From assembly GCA_020635015.1 (NCBI GenBank), contig JACKAP010000006.1, forward strand, positions 216,333 to 280,332: a stretch of DNA of 64,000 bases. The letters run 5' to 3'. This document shows, in pieces, positions 27,508 through 36,675 of the stretch (position 1 is the first letter of the stretch; the number at the start of each line of letters is the position of its first letter). The stretch comes from Calditrichia bacterium. Its GTDB lineage: Bacteria > Calditrichota > Calditrichia > RBG-13-44-9 > J075. The position numbers and the translations under genes were made by a program. The notes under the pieces are model-generated. The model made no database searches. It had not been told where the DNA came from and worked only from the letters and a program-made list of their open reading frames with translations.

Positions 27508-29547
27508 ATGAATGATCATACCGGCTCCCCGGCCTACGACGTCGGTTTCTCGCTCAGCGCCCTGCTGGCTTTGGAAAAAATCCTTACCCGTGATGAAGAG
27601 TTTGCCGTGATCTGTGGCGAATATCTGCAGCAATTGCTGGGAATCCTGCTGGTGGGAAAAGGGGGGATCCTGATTTACGATCCGGCCGACAATCGCCTGA
27701 AGCTACAGGTGCAGAGCGGGATCAATCAGAAAAATTTCCACCTGGAAATGAATCAAGACACCTTCGAGACCATGCTGCTGCTGGCCGATCAATTTTACCG
27801 TTTCGACAACCCTCCCGCGCAGTTAGCGCAATTTATCAGCCAGAACCGGGAAGCACTGACCCAGATCGATGCCCACATCTGGGTGCCGCTGTGGATGAAG
27901 AACAGCCTGTTCGGCTTCCTGAGCCTGGGAAAAAAATTCCAGGATAAGGTCTATAGCGAACGCGACATGAAAATCCTGGAGATCTCTGCCCACACCCTGG
28001 CACTGGCATTTCATAACCAGATCATGCTGGAGGGGATGAAGAAGCAGCACCGTGATCATACCCTGCTGACCCGCGAGATCCAGGCGTTTCAAGCCATGTC
28101 GTTTGTGATCGGGGCGGTGCCCGGGCTCAAGGAACTGACCGAGGTGATTCTGAGCCAGGCGCTGAAGCTGCTGCAGGTGCGTTCCGGGGCGTTTTATCTC
28201 ATGCAGCCGCACAATCCGCTGCTCAAACTGGCCGCCCAGACCGGCCTGGACAGCGCCGAAGTGAATGCCACCCATCTTTCCAAGAGCAACCGGCCTCTGG
28301 CTGGATGTTTTGCCGGGGAGAAAGGGGCGATCCTCAATCATTACGAAGATCGCCGCCTGAAGAAGATCTTTAACAGCAGCCACCTGCTGGCCGCGCCGGT
28401 GATGGTCGGGGAAAATGTCTTTGGCGTGATAATCCTCGCCGACCGTCAGCCGGGATTTGAAGATAGCCCTTACAAAGAACTCGATCTGCAATTGCTGGGG
28501 CTCTTTACCCGCCAGGCCGGATTAGTGATTGATAATTTTGGTGCCTTCCGCAAACTCAAGCGCAGCGAAAAACGCTATCGCAATATCCTGAAAAGCCTTT
28601 CCGCCGGGGTGATGACCACAACAGCGGTAGGGGAGGTGGCCTCGGTGAATGAAGCGATGGGACGGCTGCTGAAAAAATCACCCGCTGCGATTCTCAATCA
28701 GCATTATCATACGATTTTTAATGAAGACCCGCATATTTTGAACCTGATCCAGAAAGTGCAAAGCAGCGAAACCCCGCACTGCGAACAGCACGCCCGCTGC
28801 CGGGCGATTTCCAACGATACGCTGGTGAACATCTCCGTCGCGCCGCTTTGGAACAGCAGCGATAAGATCGAAGGGGTGGTGATCACGGCTGAGGAGGTGG
28901 CCGGGGAGAATAAGCTGAAGCGGCTGTTTGAAGACCGGGTGAGTCATGACGCCCTGGAAACCCTGCCGGAAAAAGAGCAGGCTGCCAAATTGCAGGGCCT
29001 GCGCGGCCGGGCGACGATCCTTTTTTGCCGGATCCACAATCTGAATCAGTTGATCGACGTATTATCGCCGGAGGATTTTTTTAGTCGGGTGAACCGCTTC
29101 TTTGAACGGGCCAACCAGATCATCCTCGATGCGAAAGGGCTGTGGCACCGGGTGGATCCGGAAGCGATGATGGCGGCTTACGGGATGCCTTTTTCCTGGG
29201 ATGATGATGCCGAGCGCACCATCCAGACCGCGATCGAATTGCGGGAAATGCTGCCGGGTATCACAGACGCGGAGGGCGGCGAACTGCAACTCGCCTTCGG
29301 CATCGCCACCGGCGAGGTGATTGGCGGCAGCACCGGCATTGAAAACCGCGGCAGCTATCACATCCTCGGCGAAGCGGTGCAGATCGGGCGGCATCTTTGC
29401 GAGATGGCCAAAGCCGACGAGATCCTGGTCTGCCCGTCGACCCGCGGCAAACTGCAGAAACGATTTCACTTTGACAAACTCAAACGCACCCGGGTAAAGA
29501 GCCTCGGCACGCAACTGGAAGTATACCGCTTCGCGGATGTGCGGTAG
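27508..29547 (+). CDS. GAF-GAF-PAS protein with degenerate class III cyclase domain
   Basis: A 679-residue cytoplasmic sensor. ATG 27508 (MNDHTGSPAYD) is preferred over 27499 because GGAG then sits nine bases upstream. Two GAF-type domains (about 15-180 and 195-350) are followed by a PAS domain (about 355-470, RNILKSLSAGVMTTTAVGEV). The C-terminal 180 residues follow the class III adenylate/guanylate cyclase fold (ATILFCRIHNLNQLI, GIATGEVIGGSTG, RGSYHILGEAVQIGRHLCEMA). Key positions have changed. The first metal Asp of FxDI is Arg (FCRI). The GDxVNLAAR motif reads GEAVQIGRH, so the transition-state Asn is Gln and the Arg is His. The second metal Asp (VDPEAM) is kept. Catalysis is doubtful; a regulatory or binding role is inferred. 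It is bracketed by inverted repeats. Confidence 0.8.
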   Translation: MNDHTGSPAYDVGFSLSALLALEKILTRDEEFAVICGEYLQQLLGILLVGKGGILIYDPADNRLKLQVQSGINQKNFHLEMNQDTFETMLLLADQFYRFDNPPAQLAQFISQNREALTQIDAHIWVPLWMKNSLFGFLSLGKKFQDKVYSERDMKILEISAHTLALAFHNQIMLEGMKKQHRDHTLLTREIQAFQAMSFVIGAVPGLKELTEVILSQALKLLQVRSGAFYLMQPHNPLLKLAAQTGLDSAEVNATHLSKSNRPLAGCFAGEKGAILNHYEDRRLKKIFNSSHLLAAPVMVGENVFGVIILADRQPGFEDSPYKELDLQLLGLFTRQAGLVIDNFGAFRKLKRSEKRYRNILKSLSAGVMTTTAVGEVASVNEAMGRLLKKSPAAILNQHYHTIFNEDPHILNLIQKVQSSETPHCEQHARCRAISNDTLVNISVAPLWNSSDKIEGVVITAEEVAGENKLKRLFEDRVSHDALETLPEKEQAAKLQGLRGRATILFCRIHNLNQLIDVLSPEDFFSRVNRFFERANQIILDAKGLWHRVDPEAMMAAYGMPFSWDDDAERTIQTAIELREMLPGITDAEGGELQLAFGIATGEVIGGSTGIENRGSYHILGEAVQIGRHLCEMAKADEILVCPSTRGKLQKRFHFDKLKRTRVKSLGTQLEVYRFADVR

Positions 29548-29563
29548 TGCCGGCAAAGCCGGC

Positions 29564-29773
29564 GATGTTAGCTCGCTGTCGCTCACGATGTTAGCTCGCT
29601 GTCGCTCGCGATATTTGTTCGCTTCGCTCACGATGTTAGCTCGCTGACGCTCGCGATATTTGTTCGCTTCGCTCACGATGTTAGCTCGCTGACGCTCGCG
29701 ATATTTGTTCGCTTCGCTCACGATGTTAGCTCGCTGACGCTCGCGATATTTGTTCGCTTCGCTCACGATGTTA
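29564..29773. repeat. 45-base tandem array (4 full copies), right bracket
   Basis: A 45-base unit made of two related halves (GATGTTAGCTCGCTGACGC... and GATATTTGTTCGCTTCGC...) repeats exactly at 29587, 29632, 29677 and 29722, with a half unit at 29564. There are no unique spacers. The unit length is a multiple of three, so the minus strand reads open through it (YRERQRANIVSEANK), but this is not a credible protein. Confidence 0.95.
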
Positions 29774-29869
29774 TGAAAATATCAATGGGACATTTGCATT
29801 AATTCCCCGCCTTTTCAAGGCGGGGACAGATTGGCGATGCGTCCAGCGAGCCAATCAGGGGCGGTTGCC

Positions 29870-29929
29870 CAGCTCTACGCTCCACGTCTTTTCATTCCGC
29901 ACTCCGCACTCCGCACTCCGCACTCCGCA
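29870..29929. repeat. TCCGCAC heptamer array (about 5 copies) with inverted partner of 27244
   Basis: After CTCTACGCTCCACGTC, a near inverted copy of 27244-27270, five TCCGCAC units run to 29929, about 12 bases before the metH stop codon. The heptamer is the one that forms the 18-copy array at 50007. The gap 29548-29940 holds only these repeats. Confidence 0.85.
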
Positions 29930-29940
29930 TTTATCTCCCC

Positions 29941-32900
29941 TCACTCGTATCCCAGCACCGGCGAAAGCCAGCGTTCCATCACGGAGATTTCCATGCCTTT
30001 ACGCCGGGCGTAATCCATGAGCTGGTCACGATTGATTTTCCCCACCCCAAAGTAATGCGCTTCCGGATGGGCGAAAATAATAGCCGCTCACCGACGCCGC
30101 GGGAAGCATGGCGAAGTTTTCCGTCAGGGTGATGCCGGTCGATTCTTGCGCATTGAGCAGATCGAACAGCCGTGCTTTTTCAGTGTGATCGGGACAGGCG
30201 GGATAGCCGGGGGCCGGGCGGATGCCGCGATATTGTTCCCGGATCAGATCTTCATTGCTCAGATCTTCCTCCGGGGCATATCCCCAATATGTTTTGCGTA
30301 CCTGCTCATGCAGCAACTCGGCAAAAGCCTCCGCCAGACGGTCGGCCAGGGCCTTGACCAGGATGGCGCTATAATCGTCATGTGCCGCTTCGAACTGCTG
30401 CACCAGGGCATCGCTTCCGATGCCGGCGGTCACCGCAAATCCCCCGATGTAGTCGTTAAACCCGCTTTCCTTGGGAGCAATGAAATCCGCCAGGGCCAGG
30501 TTGGCGCGACCTTCCGCCTTACGGGCCTGCTGCTGGCGCAGGGTATGGATAACGGCTTTAACGGTGTGACGCTGTGCGTCGCTGTAGACTTCGATGTCAT
30601 CGCCCACGCTGTTTGCCGGGAAGAAGCCGATCACCCCGCGAGCGCTCAGCAGTTTCGCTTCGATGATGCGGTCCAGGAGTTTGTTCGCATCCTCAAACAG
30701 CCGGGCCGCCTCCTTGCCATATTTTGCATCGCTCAAAATGCCCGGATAGCGCCCCTTCATCTCCCAGGCCTGGAAGAAGGGGGTCCAGTCGATGCGCCCG
30801 CGGAGTGCTTCCAGAGGGAAGTTGGCGAATTCCCGGGTGCCCAGGAAAGACGGCGTGGTAATCTCGCTTTGTTTCCAGTCGATGCGATAGCGGCGGCTGC
30901 GCGCTTCTGCCAGAGTGGCGAACTGTTTGTCGCCATGCTTGCGGCGATGGGCCTCCGCAGTTCGCGGTGCTGAGTTTCGAGCTGTTCGCGGTAAGCCGCC
31001 TTCGTATCGGCGTTAAGCAGGCTGCCCGCCACTCCCACACAGCGCGAGGCGTCGAGCACATGCACCACCGGGCCGGAATAAGCCGGGGCGATTTTAACCG
31101 CAGTATGCACCTTCGAAGTGGTGGCGCCGCCGATCAGCAGCGGGAGGGTGAATTTTTCCCGCTCCATCTCCTTGGCCACGTGCACCATCTCATCCAGCGA
31201 AGGGGTGATCAGCCCGCTGATGCCGATGATGTCGACCTGCTTTTCCTTCGCCGCCTTGAGGATCCGTTCCGCCGGCACCATCACGCCCAGGTCGATGATC
31301 TCATAGTTGTTGCAGGCCATCACCACACCGACGATATTCTTGCCGATGTCGTGCACATCACCCTTGGCGGTGGCCAGCAGCACCCGGCCGGCACCGGTGC
31401 TTTCGCCGGAAGCTTCCTTCCCTGCTCCATGTACGGGATCAGGTAAGCCACCGCCTTCTTCATCACCCGGGCGCTTTTGACCACCTGGGGCAGGAACATT
31501 TTTCCCGAGCCGAAGAGGTCGCCGACCACGTTCATCCCATCCATCAGCGGACCTTCGATCACGTGCAGGGGACGGCCGTATTTCTGGCGGGCTTCCTCGG
31601 TATCCTGATCGATGTATTCGACGATGCCTTTGATCAGGGCATGTTTCAGCCGCGCCTCCACCGGCTCGCGGCGCCAGGCTTCGTCGGTCAACTGTTTTTT
31701 ACCGGTCTGCTTGACGGTTTCGGCAAAGTTGACCAGGCGTTCGGTGGCGTCCGGGCGTCGGTTGAGCAGCACATCTTCCACCAGTGCCAGCAGGTCGCGG
31801 GGAATCTCCTCATAGACCGTGATCTGTCCGGCGTTGACGATGCCCATATCCATCCCGGCCTGGATGGCGTGGTAGAGGAAGGCGGAATGCATTGCTTCGC
31901 GCACCGGATCATTTCCCCGGAAAGAGAAAGAAATATTGCTCACCCCGCCGCTGACCAGGGCATGGGGCAGGCGGGCCTTGATCTCCCGGGTGGCTTCGAT
32001 ATAGTTCACCGCGTAGTTGTTATGCGCCTCCATCCCGGTGGCCACGGCAAAGATGTTGGGATCGAAAATAACGTCCTGGGGAAGAAATCCCAGATCTTCG
32101 GTCAGGATTTGGTAGGCCCGGCTGCAGATCGCCACCTTGCGTTCGGTGGTGTCGGCCTGGCCTGCTTCATCGAAGGCCATCACGATCACTGCTGCGCCGT
32201 AGCGCCGGGCGAGGCGGGCATGGTGTTTGAAGACCTCCTCGCCTTCTTTCAGGCTGATCGAATTGACCACGCACTTGCCCTGGGCGCATTTCAGCCCGGC
32301 TTCGATCACCGACCATTTGGAGGAGTCGATCATCAGCGGCACCCGGGCGATGTCCGGCTCGGAGGCGATCAGGTTGAGAAAGGTGGTCATTGCCTGCTCG
32401 GAATCGAGCAAGCCTTCATCCATATTGATGTCGAGCAGTTGCGCCCCGTTCTCCACTTGCTGGCGGGCCACCTCCAGCGCTTCTTCATAGTCGCCTTCCG
32501 TGACCAGGCGGGCGAAGCGCCGGGAGCCGGTGACATTGCAGCGTTCGCCGACGTTCACAAAATTGGAATCCGGGCGCACCGTCAGCGGTTCCAGTCCGCT
32601 GAAGCGGGGATAGGCCGGCACTTTGGGGAGGGAACGGACACTTTTCCCGGCCATCACCCGGGCAATTTCCCGGGTAAAGGCGGGGGTGCTGCCGCAGCAA
32701 CTGCCCACGATGTTGAGGAAGCCGCTGTCGGCAAATTCCCCTAACAGCGCCCCCATCTCCTGCGGGGTCTGGTCGTATTCGCCGAACTCATTGGGCAGGC
32801 CGGCATTGGGATAGCAGCTCAGGTAGACCGGCGCCAGGCGCGACAGCTCCTCGATGTAGGGGCGCATTTCCTGGGCGCCGAGGGCGCAGTTGATCCCGAT

Positions 32901-33635
32901 GCTGAGCAGGTCGAAATGGCTCACCGAGACCCAGAAGGCCTCCAGCGTCTGCCCGGAAAGGGTGCGCCCGCTGGCATCGACGATGGTTACCGAGAGCATC
33001 ACCGGCAGGGAACGGCCGCTCTCCTCGAAATATTGGTCGATGGCAAACAGCGCCGCCTTGCAGTTGAGGGTGTCGAAGACGGTTTCTACCAGAAGGAGAT
33101 CGCAGCCCCCCTCCACCAGTCCGCGCACCTGGTGATAGTAGGCGTCGCGCAGTTGGTCGAAACTCACATTGCGCCGGGCCGGCTCATTGACATCCGGAGA
33201 AAGCGAGGCGGTGCGGTTGGTCGGCCCTAAGGCGCCGGCGACAAAGCGGGGCTGCCCCGGGGTTTTGGAATTATATTCGTCGCAGGCCTCGCGGGCGAGG
33301 CGGGCCGAGGCCAGGTTCATCTCGTAGACCAGGCCGGCCATGTCATAATCGAGCATCGAAATACCGTTGGCGTTGAAAGTGTTGGTTTCGATGATATCCG
33401 CCCCGGCCTCCAGGTAGGCAAGATGGATCTCCCGGATCACCTCCGGCCGGGTGAGGGAGAGGAGGTCGTTGTTGCCTTTCAGATCACGGGGATGATCGGT
33501 AAAGCGATCACCGCGAAAATCTTCCTCGCTTAATTTATAGCGCTGGATCATCGTGCCCATTGCACCGTCGAGCACTAAGATGCGCTCTTGCAGCAGTTGA
33601 TGCAGGGGATGATCCGGATAAAATCGCTTTTTCAT
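29941..33635 (-). CDS. metH: cobalamin-dependent methionine synthase MetH, three frameshifts
   Basis: A four-module enzyme that moves a methyl group from methyl-tetrahydrofolate via B12 to homocysteine. Visible in order: the homocysteine-binding barrel (LDGAMGTMIQRYKLSEEDF, zinc Cys in VGSCCGSTPA), the pterin-binding barrel (NVGERCNVTGSRRF, MIDSSKWSVIEAGLK), the B12 domain with the lower-ligand His in DVHDIGKNIVG, and the AdoMet reactivation domain ending SPVLGYE just before the stop at 29941-29943. Frame breaks lie near 31415-31423 (one base short), 30950-30958 (one base short) and 30075-30080 (one T extra). Corrected, the protein is about 1231 residues, the standard MetH size. All domains and key residues survive, so the breaks look like sequence errors. 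Confidence 0.93.
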
Positions 33636-33724
33636 GGTGATGAACTCCCAATTTGATGGATGTGCGCTTCGGGGGCTAATTTAATGCCGGATTGGGGGAA
33701 TGCATCTGATTTTTTGGAAAATGT

Positions 33725-33914
33725 ATTGGGCCGACGGCTGTCATTGGACCTATGGTCGTCATTGGCGCTGCGCGCGTCATTGGGCCTTCGGCCGTCATTG
33801 GCCCTACGGACGTTATGACCGTATCAATTCGGTTTTCTCAAAATGCCTGAAGGGCTAATGACACGCAGCGCGTCAATGACGCGCGTAGCGCCAATGACGG
33901 CCGCAGGCCCAATA
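33725..33914. repeat. inverted arrays of 17-18-base GTCATTGG units
   Basis: Upstream of metH, at least five units of the type CGTCATTGG-GCNNNNGGC run from 33725 to 33835. They are answered by an inverted set at 33846-33914, so the region can form a large stem. The 45 bases at 33758-33802 are identical to 49889-49933. Confidence 0.9.
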
Positions 33915-33936
33915 ACCATACCCCAACGATATGATC

Positions 33937-34797
33937 CTACAACCCGGCCAATTTTCGCAGCAGCACCAGATCTTCCCGGTAGCCTTCTATGCCTCCCGGC
34001 ACTTCCAGGATCATCGGCAGCCGGTTAACTTGCGGATCGTTGAGAATCGCAGCAAAGCCGGCGGCGCCGATCTCCCCCTGCCCGATCCGGGCATGGCGGT
34101 CGCGGCGGCTGTTCAGGGGGTGCTGTGAGTCGTTCAAATGAAATAATTTCAGGCGGGAAAGACCAATGATTTGCTCAAATTCTTCCCGGGTGGCCGCCCA
34201 GTCATCCTCCGTACGAAGATCGTATCCGGCGGCAAAAATGTGGCAGGTGTCGATGCATATCCCAAGCGGCATTCCGCTGTGGGCGATGATGTCGCGCAGG
34301 TGAGCAAAATCGCTGCCCAGGTTGGTGCCCTGGCCGGCGGTGGTCTCCAGCAATATCGTCACCCCGGAGACGGCGGCGATTTCCCATGCTGCCCGGAGGC
34401 TTACCGCTACCTGCTGTACCCCAGCGGATTCGCCAGCGCCGAGATGGGATCCCGGGTGGGTGAGCAGATAGGGGATCTGCAATTGGGCTGCCCGGCGCAG
34501 CTCGTCGGCAAAGGCGGCGATGGATTTGTTGCGGGTGCTCTCTTCCGGGCTGGCGAGGTTGATCAGGTAGGAACCGTGGATCACCACCGGCTCAATGCCG
34601 CTCTCCCGGCGGAGGTGGAAAAAGGTCTCCAGTTCTTCCGAGGCATAAGCGCGCCCCTTCCACTGGCGCTGGTTCTTGGAGAAGATCTGCACCACATCGG
34701 CCGCGATCTGTTCTCCGTTGGATATCGCATGATAAATCCCCCCGGCGATCGAAGTATGGGCGCCGAGGGATAAGATGCTGTTCTTATTGACTTTCAT
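33937..34797 (-). CDS. nfo: endonuclease IV (AP endonuclease)
   Basis: A 286-residue DNA-repair enzyme of the AP endonuclease 2 (xylose isomerase-like TIM barrel) family. It cuts 5' of abasic sites using three zinc ions. Motifs visible: LGAHTSIAGG at the start, QIFSKNQRQW, VIHGSYLINLAS, THPGSHLG, LLETTAGQGT, GICIDTCHIFAAGYD and HLNDSQHPLNSRRDRHARIGQG. These provide the zinc-binding His, Glu and Asp set. The end, MILEVPGGIEGY, gives the last metal Glu. The length is normal. It is followed directly by the GTCATTGG repeat block, so it is probably monocistronic. Confidence 0.95.
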   Translation of the reverse strand: MKVNKNSILSLGAHTSIAGGIYHAISNGEQIAADVVQIFSKNQRQWKGRAYASEELETFFHLRRESGIEPVVIHGSYLINLASPEESTRNKSIAAFADELRRAAQLQIPYLLTHPGSHLGAGESAGVQQVAVSLRAAWEIAAVSGVTILLETTAGQGTNLGSDFAHLRDIIAHSGMPLGICIDTCHIFAAGYDLRTEDDWAATREEFEQIIGLSRLKLFHLNDSQHPLNSRRDRHARIGQGEIGAAGFAAILNDPQVNRLPMILEVPGGIEGYREDLVLLRKLAGL

Positions 34798-34836
34798 CAG
34801 GGTTTTGATTGCACGCAGATTACACAGATCTAAAGG

Positions 34837-34954
34837 GTGTCATTTCGAACCCTGTGGTTTAGGGTGAGAAATCTGTCGCTGCAAAAAGCTGAAGGTGTCG
34901 ATTGGTTCATATCGGGCGTAAAAATAGATTTCTCGCTTCGCTTCGAAATGACAC
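34837..34954. repeat. inverted repeat pair GTGTCATTTCGA / TCGAAATGACAC
   Basis: Two nested short arm pairs, 34837-34848 with 34943-34954 and GAGAAATCT 34866-34874 with 34926-34934, occupy the gap between nfo and the aldehyde dehydrogenase gene. They form an imperfect hairpin with the look of a dispersed palindromic element. Confidence 0.75.
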
Positions 34955-34991
34955 GATTCAGTAAAAACAATAGCATAAGCAGTCATAAGGT

Positions 34992-36443
34992 CTATAGATA
35001 CTTGACGACTAAATCGATCAGCCGCTGCACTCGCGGGGTATAGGGCGGGGAGAGCAGTTTGAAGGGGCTGTAGATCGATTGCTTCAGCACCGCCCGTTCG
35101 TGGGAGAAAGCCCGGAAGCCGTAAAATCCGTGGGAATTTCCGAAGCCGCTGTTGTTGATCCCCCCGAAGGGCAGGTTGGGATGCAGAAATTGCACCGCGC
35201 TGTCGTTGATGCAACTGCCTCCGGCTGAGGTGTTTGCAAAGATCCGCTCGATGTTTTTCCGGCGGCGGCTGAAGACGTAGAGTGCCAGCGGTTTGGGATG
35301 GCCGTTAATGAATTGCAGCACCGTGGAAAGGTCTTCGTAAGGCATCACCGGCAGCACCGGGCCAAAGATCTCTTCCTGCAGCAGCGGGGTATCTTCCGGC
35401 AGGTCGGTCAGAACGGTGGGAGCGATGTAATTGTCTTCCGGGTTGAATTTGCCCCCGACCACCATCCGGGCGCCTTTTTCCAGCGCCTGTTCCACCATGT
35501 TTGACAGACGCTGGAAATGCTCCGGGTTGATCACCCGGGCAAAGTAAGGCGAGGCTTCCCGCTCGGCGGGGTTCTGCCCATAGGCGCTGCGAATCTGCTG
35601 TTCCAGGAGTTTCAGAAAGGCCTCATGGTGGCGCTGATGTACGAAAATATAATCCGGAGCGATGCAGGTCTGGCCGGCATTGAAGAATTTCTCTGCCGCC
35701 AGCTTTTCGGCCGCATCTTTGATGGCGGCGCTTTCATCGATGATCACCGGCGATTTGCCGCCCAGTTCCAGGGTGACGGTGGTAAGATGCTCCGCGGCGG
35801 CGCGCATGATGATCCGCCCCACCGCCGGGCTGCCGGTGAAGAAGATATGATGGAAGGGGCGGCGCAGGAGTATTTCCGCCACCTGCTTGTCGCCTTCGAA
35901 TAGCGCCACTTCGTTCTCCGGGAACAGATCGTTCACCATCTCTTTCATCAGCGCCGAGGTGTGGGGTGTAAACTCCGACGGCTTCAGAATGGCGCAGTTT
36001 CCGGCGGCGATGGCCGTGGCCAGCGGTCCGAAGATCAGATTAAATGGATAATTCCAGGGGGCAATGATCAGCACCACCCCTTTGGGTTCGTAGCGGATGT
36101 GGGAGCGGGTGGTCATCATCGTCAGGGTGGGTTTGACCCGCTGCGGCTTCATCCAGCGCTTCAAATGCTTGATGGCGTGCTTGATTTCCTGGGTGACGGC
36201 AAAAATCTCGGAGATATCCACCTCGGCAGCCGGTTTCTTGAAATCTTGATGGAGCGCCTGGCGGATATCCTCCCTGCGGCGGTAGATCGCTTCCAACAGC
36301 CGTTTTAATTTAGCGATGCGCTGCTTTGCCGTGGTAGCGGCAATATTATATCGGTTATCCATTTGCACAGCGAATACCCGCTCAATGTCCCTGGTCAGCG
36401 TTGCAAGCGTGTCTTTCGATATTTTTTCAATGACCTCGGTCAT
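34992..36443 (-). CDS. NAD(P)-dependent aldehyde dehydrogenase (class 3-like)
   Basis: A 483-residue aldehyde dehydrogenase that oxidises aldehydes to acids. The nucleophile Cys lies in FFNAGQTCIAPDYI, the general-base Glu in VTLELGGKSPVII, and the cofactor-binding region has FFTGSPAVGRIIM and IIAPWNYPFNLIF. The LxPxNxPFGGxNNSGFG-like end (HPNLPFGGINNSGFGNSHG) is typical of class 3 fatty-aldehyde dehydrogenases. Its place just upstream of a fatty-acid oxidation block suggests a role in long-chain aldehyde or alkane-derived substrate oxidation (inference). No operon partner is within 200 bases. Confidence 0.9.
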   Translation of the reverse strand: MTEVIEKISKDTLATLTRDIERVFAVQMDNRYNIAATTAKQRIAKLKRLLEAIYRRREDIRQALHQDFKKPAAEVDISEIFAVTQEIKHAIKHLKRWMKPQRVKPTLTMMTTRSHIRYEPKGVVLIIAPWNYPFNLIFGPLATAIAAGNCAILKPSEFTPHTSALMKEMVNDLFPENEVALFEGDKQVAEILLRRPFHHIFFTGSPAVGRIIMRAAAEHLTTVTLELGGKSPVIIDESAAIKDAAEKLAAEKFFNAGQTCIAPDYIFVHQRHHEAFLKLLEQQIRSAYGQNPAEREASPYFARVINPEHFQRLSNMVEQALEKGARMVVGGKFNPEDNYIAPTVLTDLPEDTPLLQEEIFGPVLPVMPYEDLSTVLQFINGHPKPLALYVFSRRRKNIERIFANTSAGGSCINDSAVQFLHPNLPFGGINNSGFGNSHGFYGFRAFSHERAVLKQSIYSPFKLLSPPYTPRVQRLIDLVVKYL

Positions 36444-36504
36444 GATGTGCCTCGAGTTTGAACGTTTTTACTTCGCTTATTTTGAGCGCCGTGGCGATGC
36501 TGAT

Positions 36505-36566
36505 GCTGAGGGCTGAGGGCTGAGGGCTGAGGGCTGAGGGCTGAGGGCTGAGGGCTGAGGGCTGAG
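36505..36566. repeat. heptamer array GCTGAGG, about 9 copies
   Basis: Eight exact GCTGAGG units and a partial ninth, followed by an A/T-rich 45-base spacer that leads to the CTTCGCC array. Confidence 0.95.
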
Positions 36567-36612
36567 AATTTTTTTTTTATAATAGAGTGACATCAAGCTT
36601 TTTTTGAGAAAT

Positions 36613-36675
36613 CTTCGCCCTTCGCCCTTCGCCCTTCGCCCTTCGCCCTTCGCCCTTCGCCCTTCGCCCTTCGCC
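36613..36675. repeat. heptamer array CTTCGCC, exactly 9 copies
   Basis: Nine perfect CTTCGCC units abut the stop codon of the acyl-CoA dehydrogenase fusion gene. The GCTGAGG/CTTCGCC pair also occurs at 6233-6319. Confidence 0.95.

Noticed and set aside
29062..29766. Minus-strand frame with YRERQRANIVSEANK repeats
   Set aside because: It arises from the 45-base array plus the antisense of the cyclase-like gene, and no start signal supports it.
29564..29773. CRISPR-like regularity of a 45-base repeat
   Set aside because: Units are contiguous and lack unique spacers, and no cas gene is nearby. It is a tandem array.
29941..33635. metH as a true pseudogene
   Set aside because: Corrected length, domains and metal/B12 ligands are all intact. 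Recent decay would not concentrate on single bases only.
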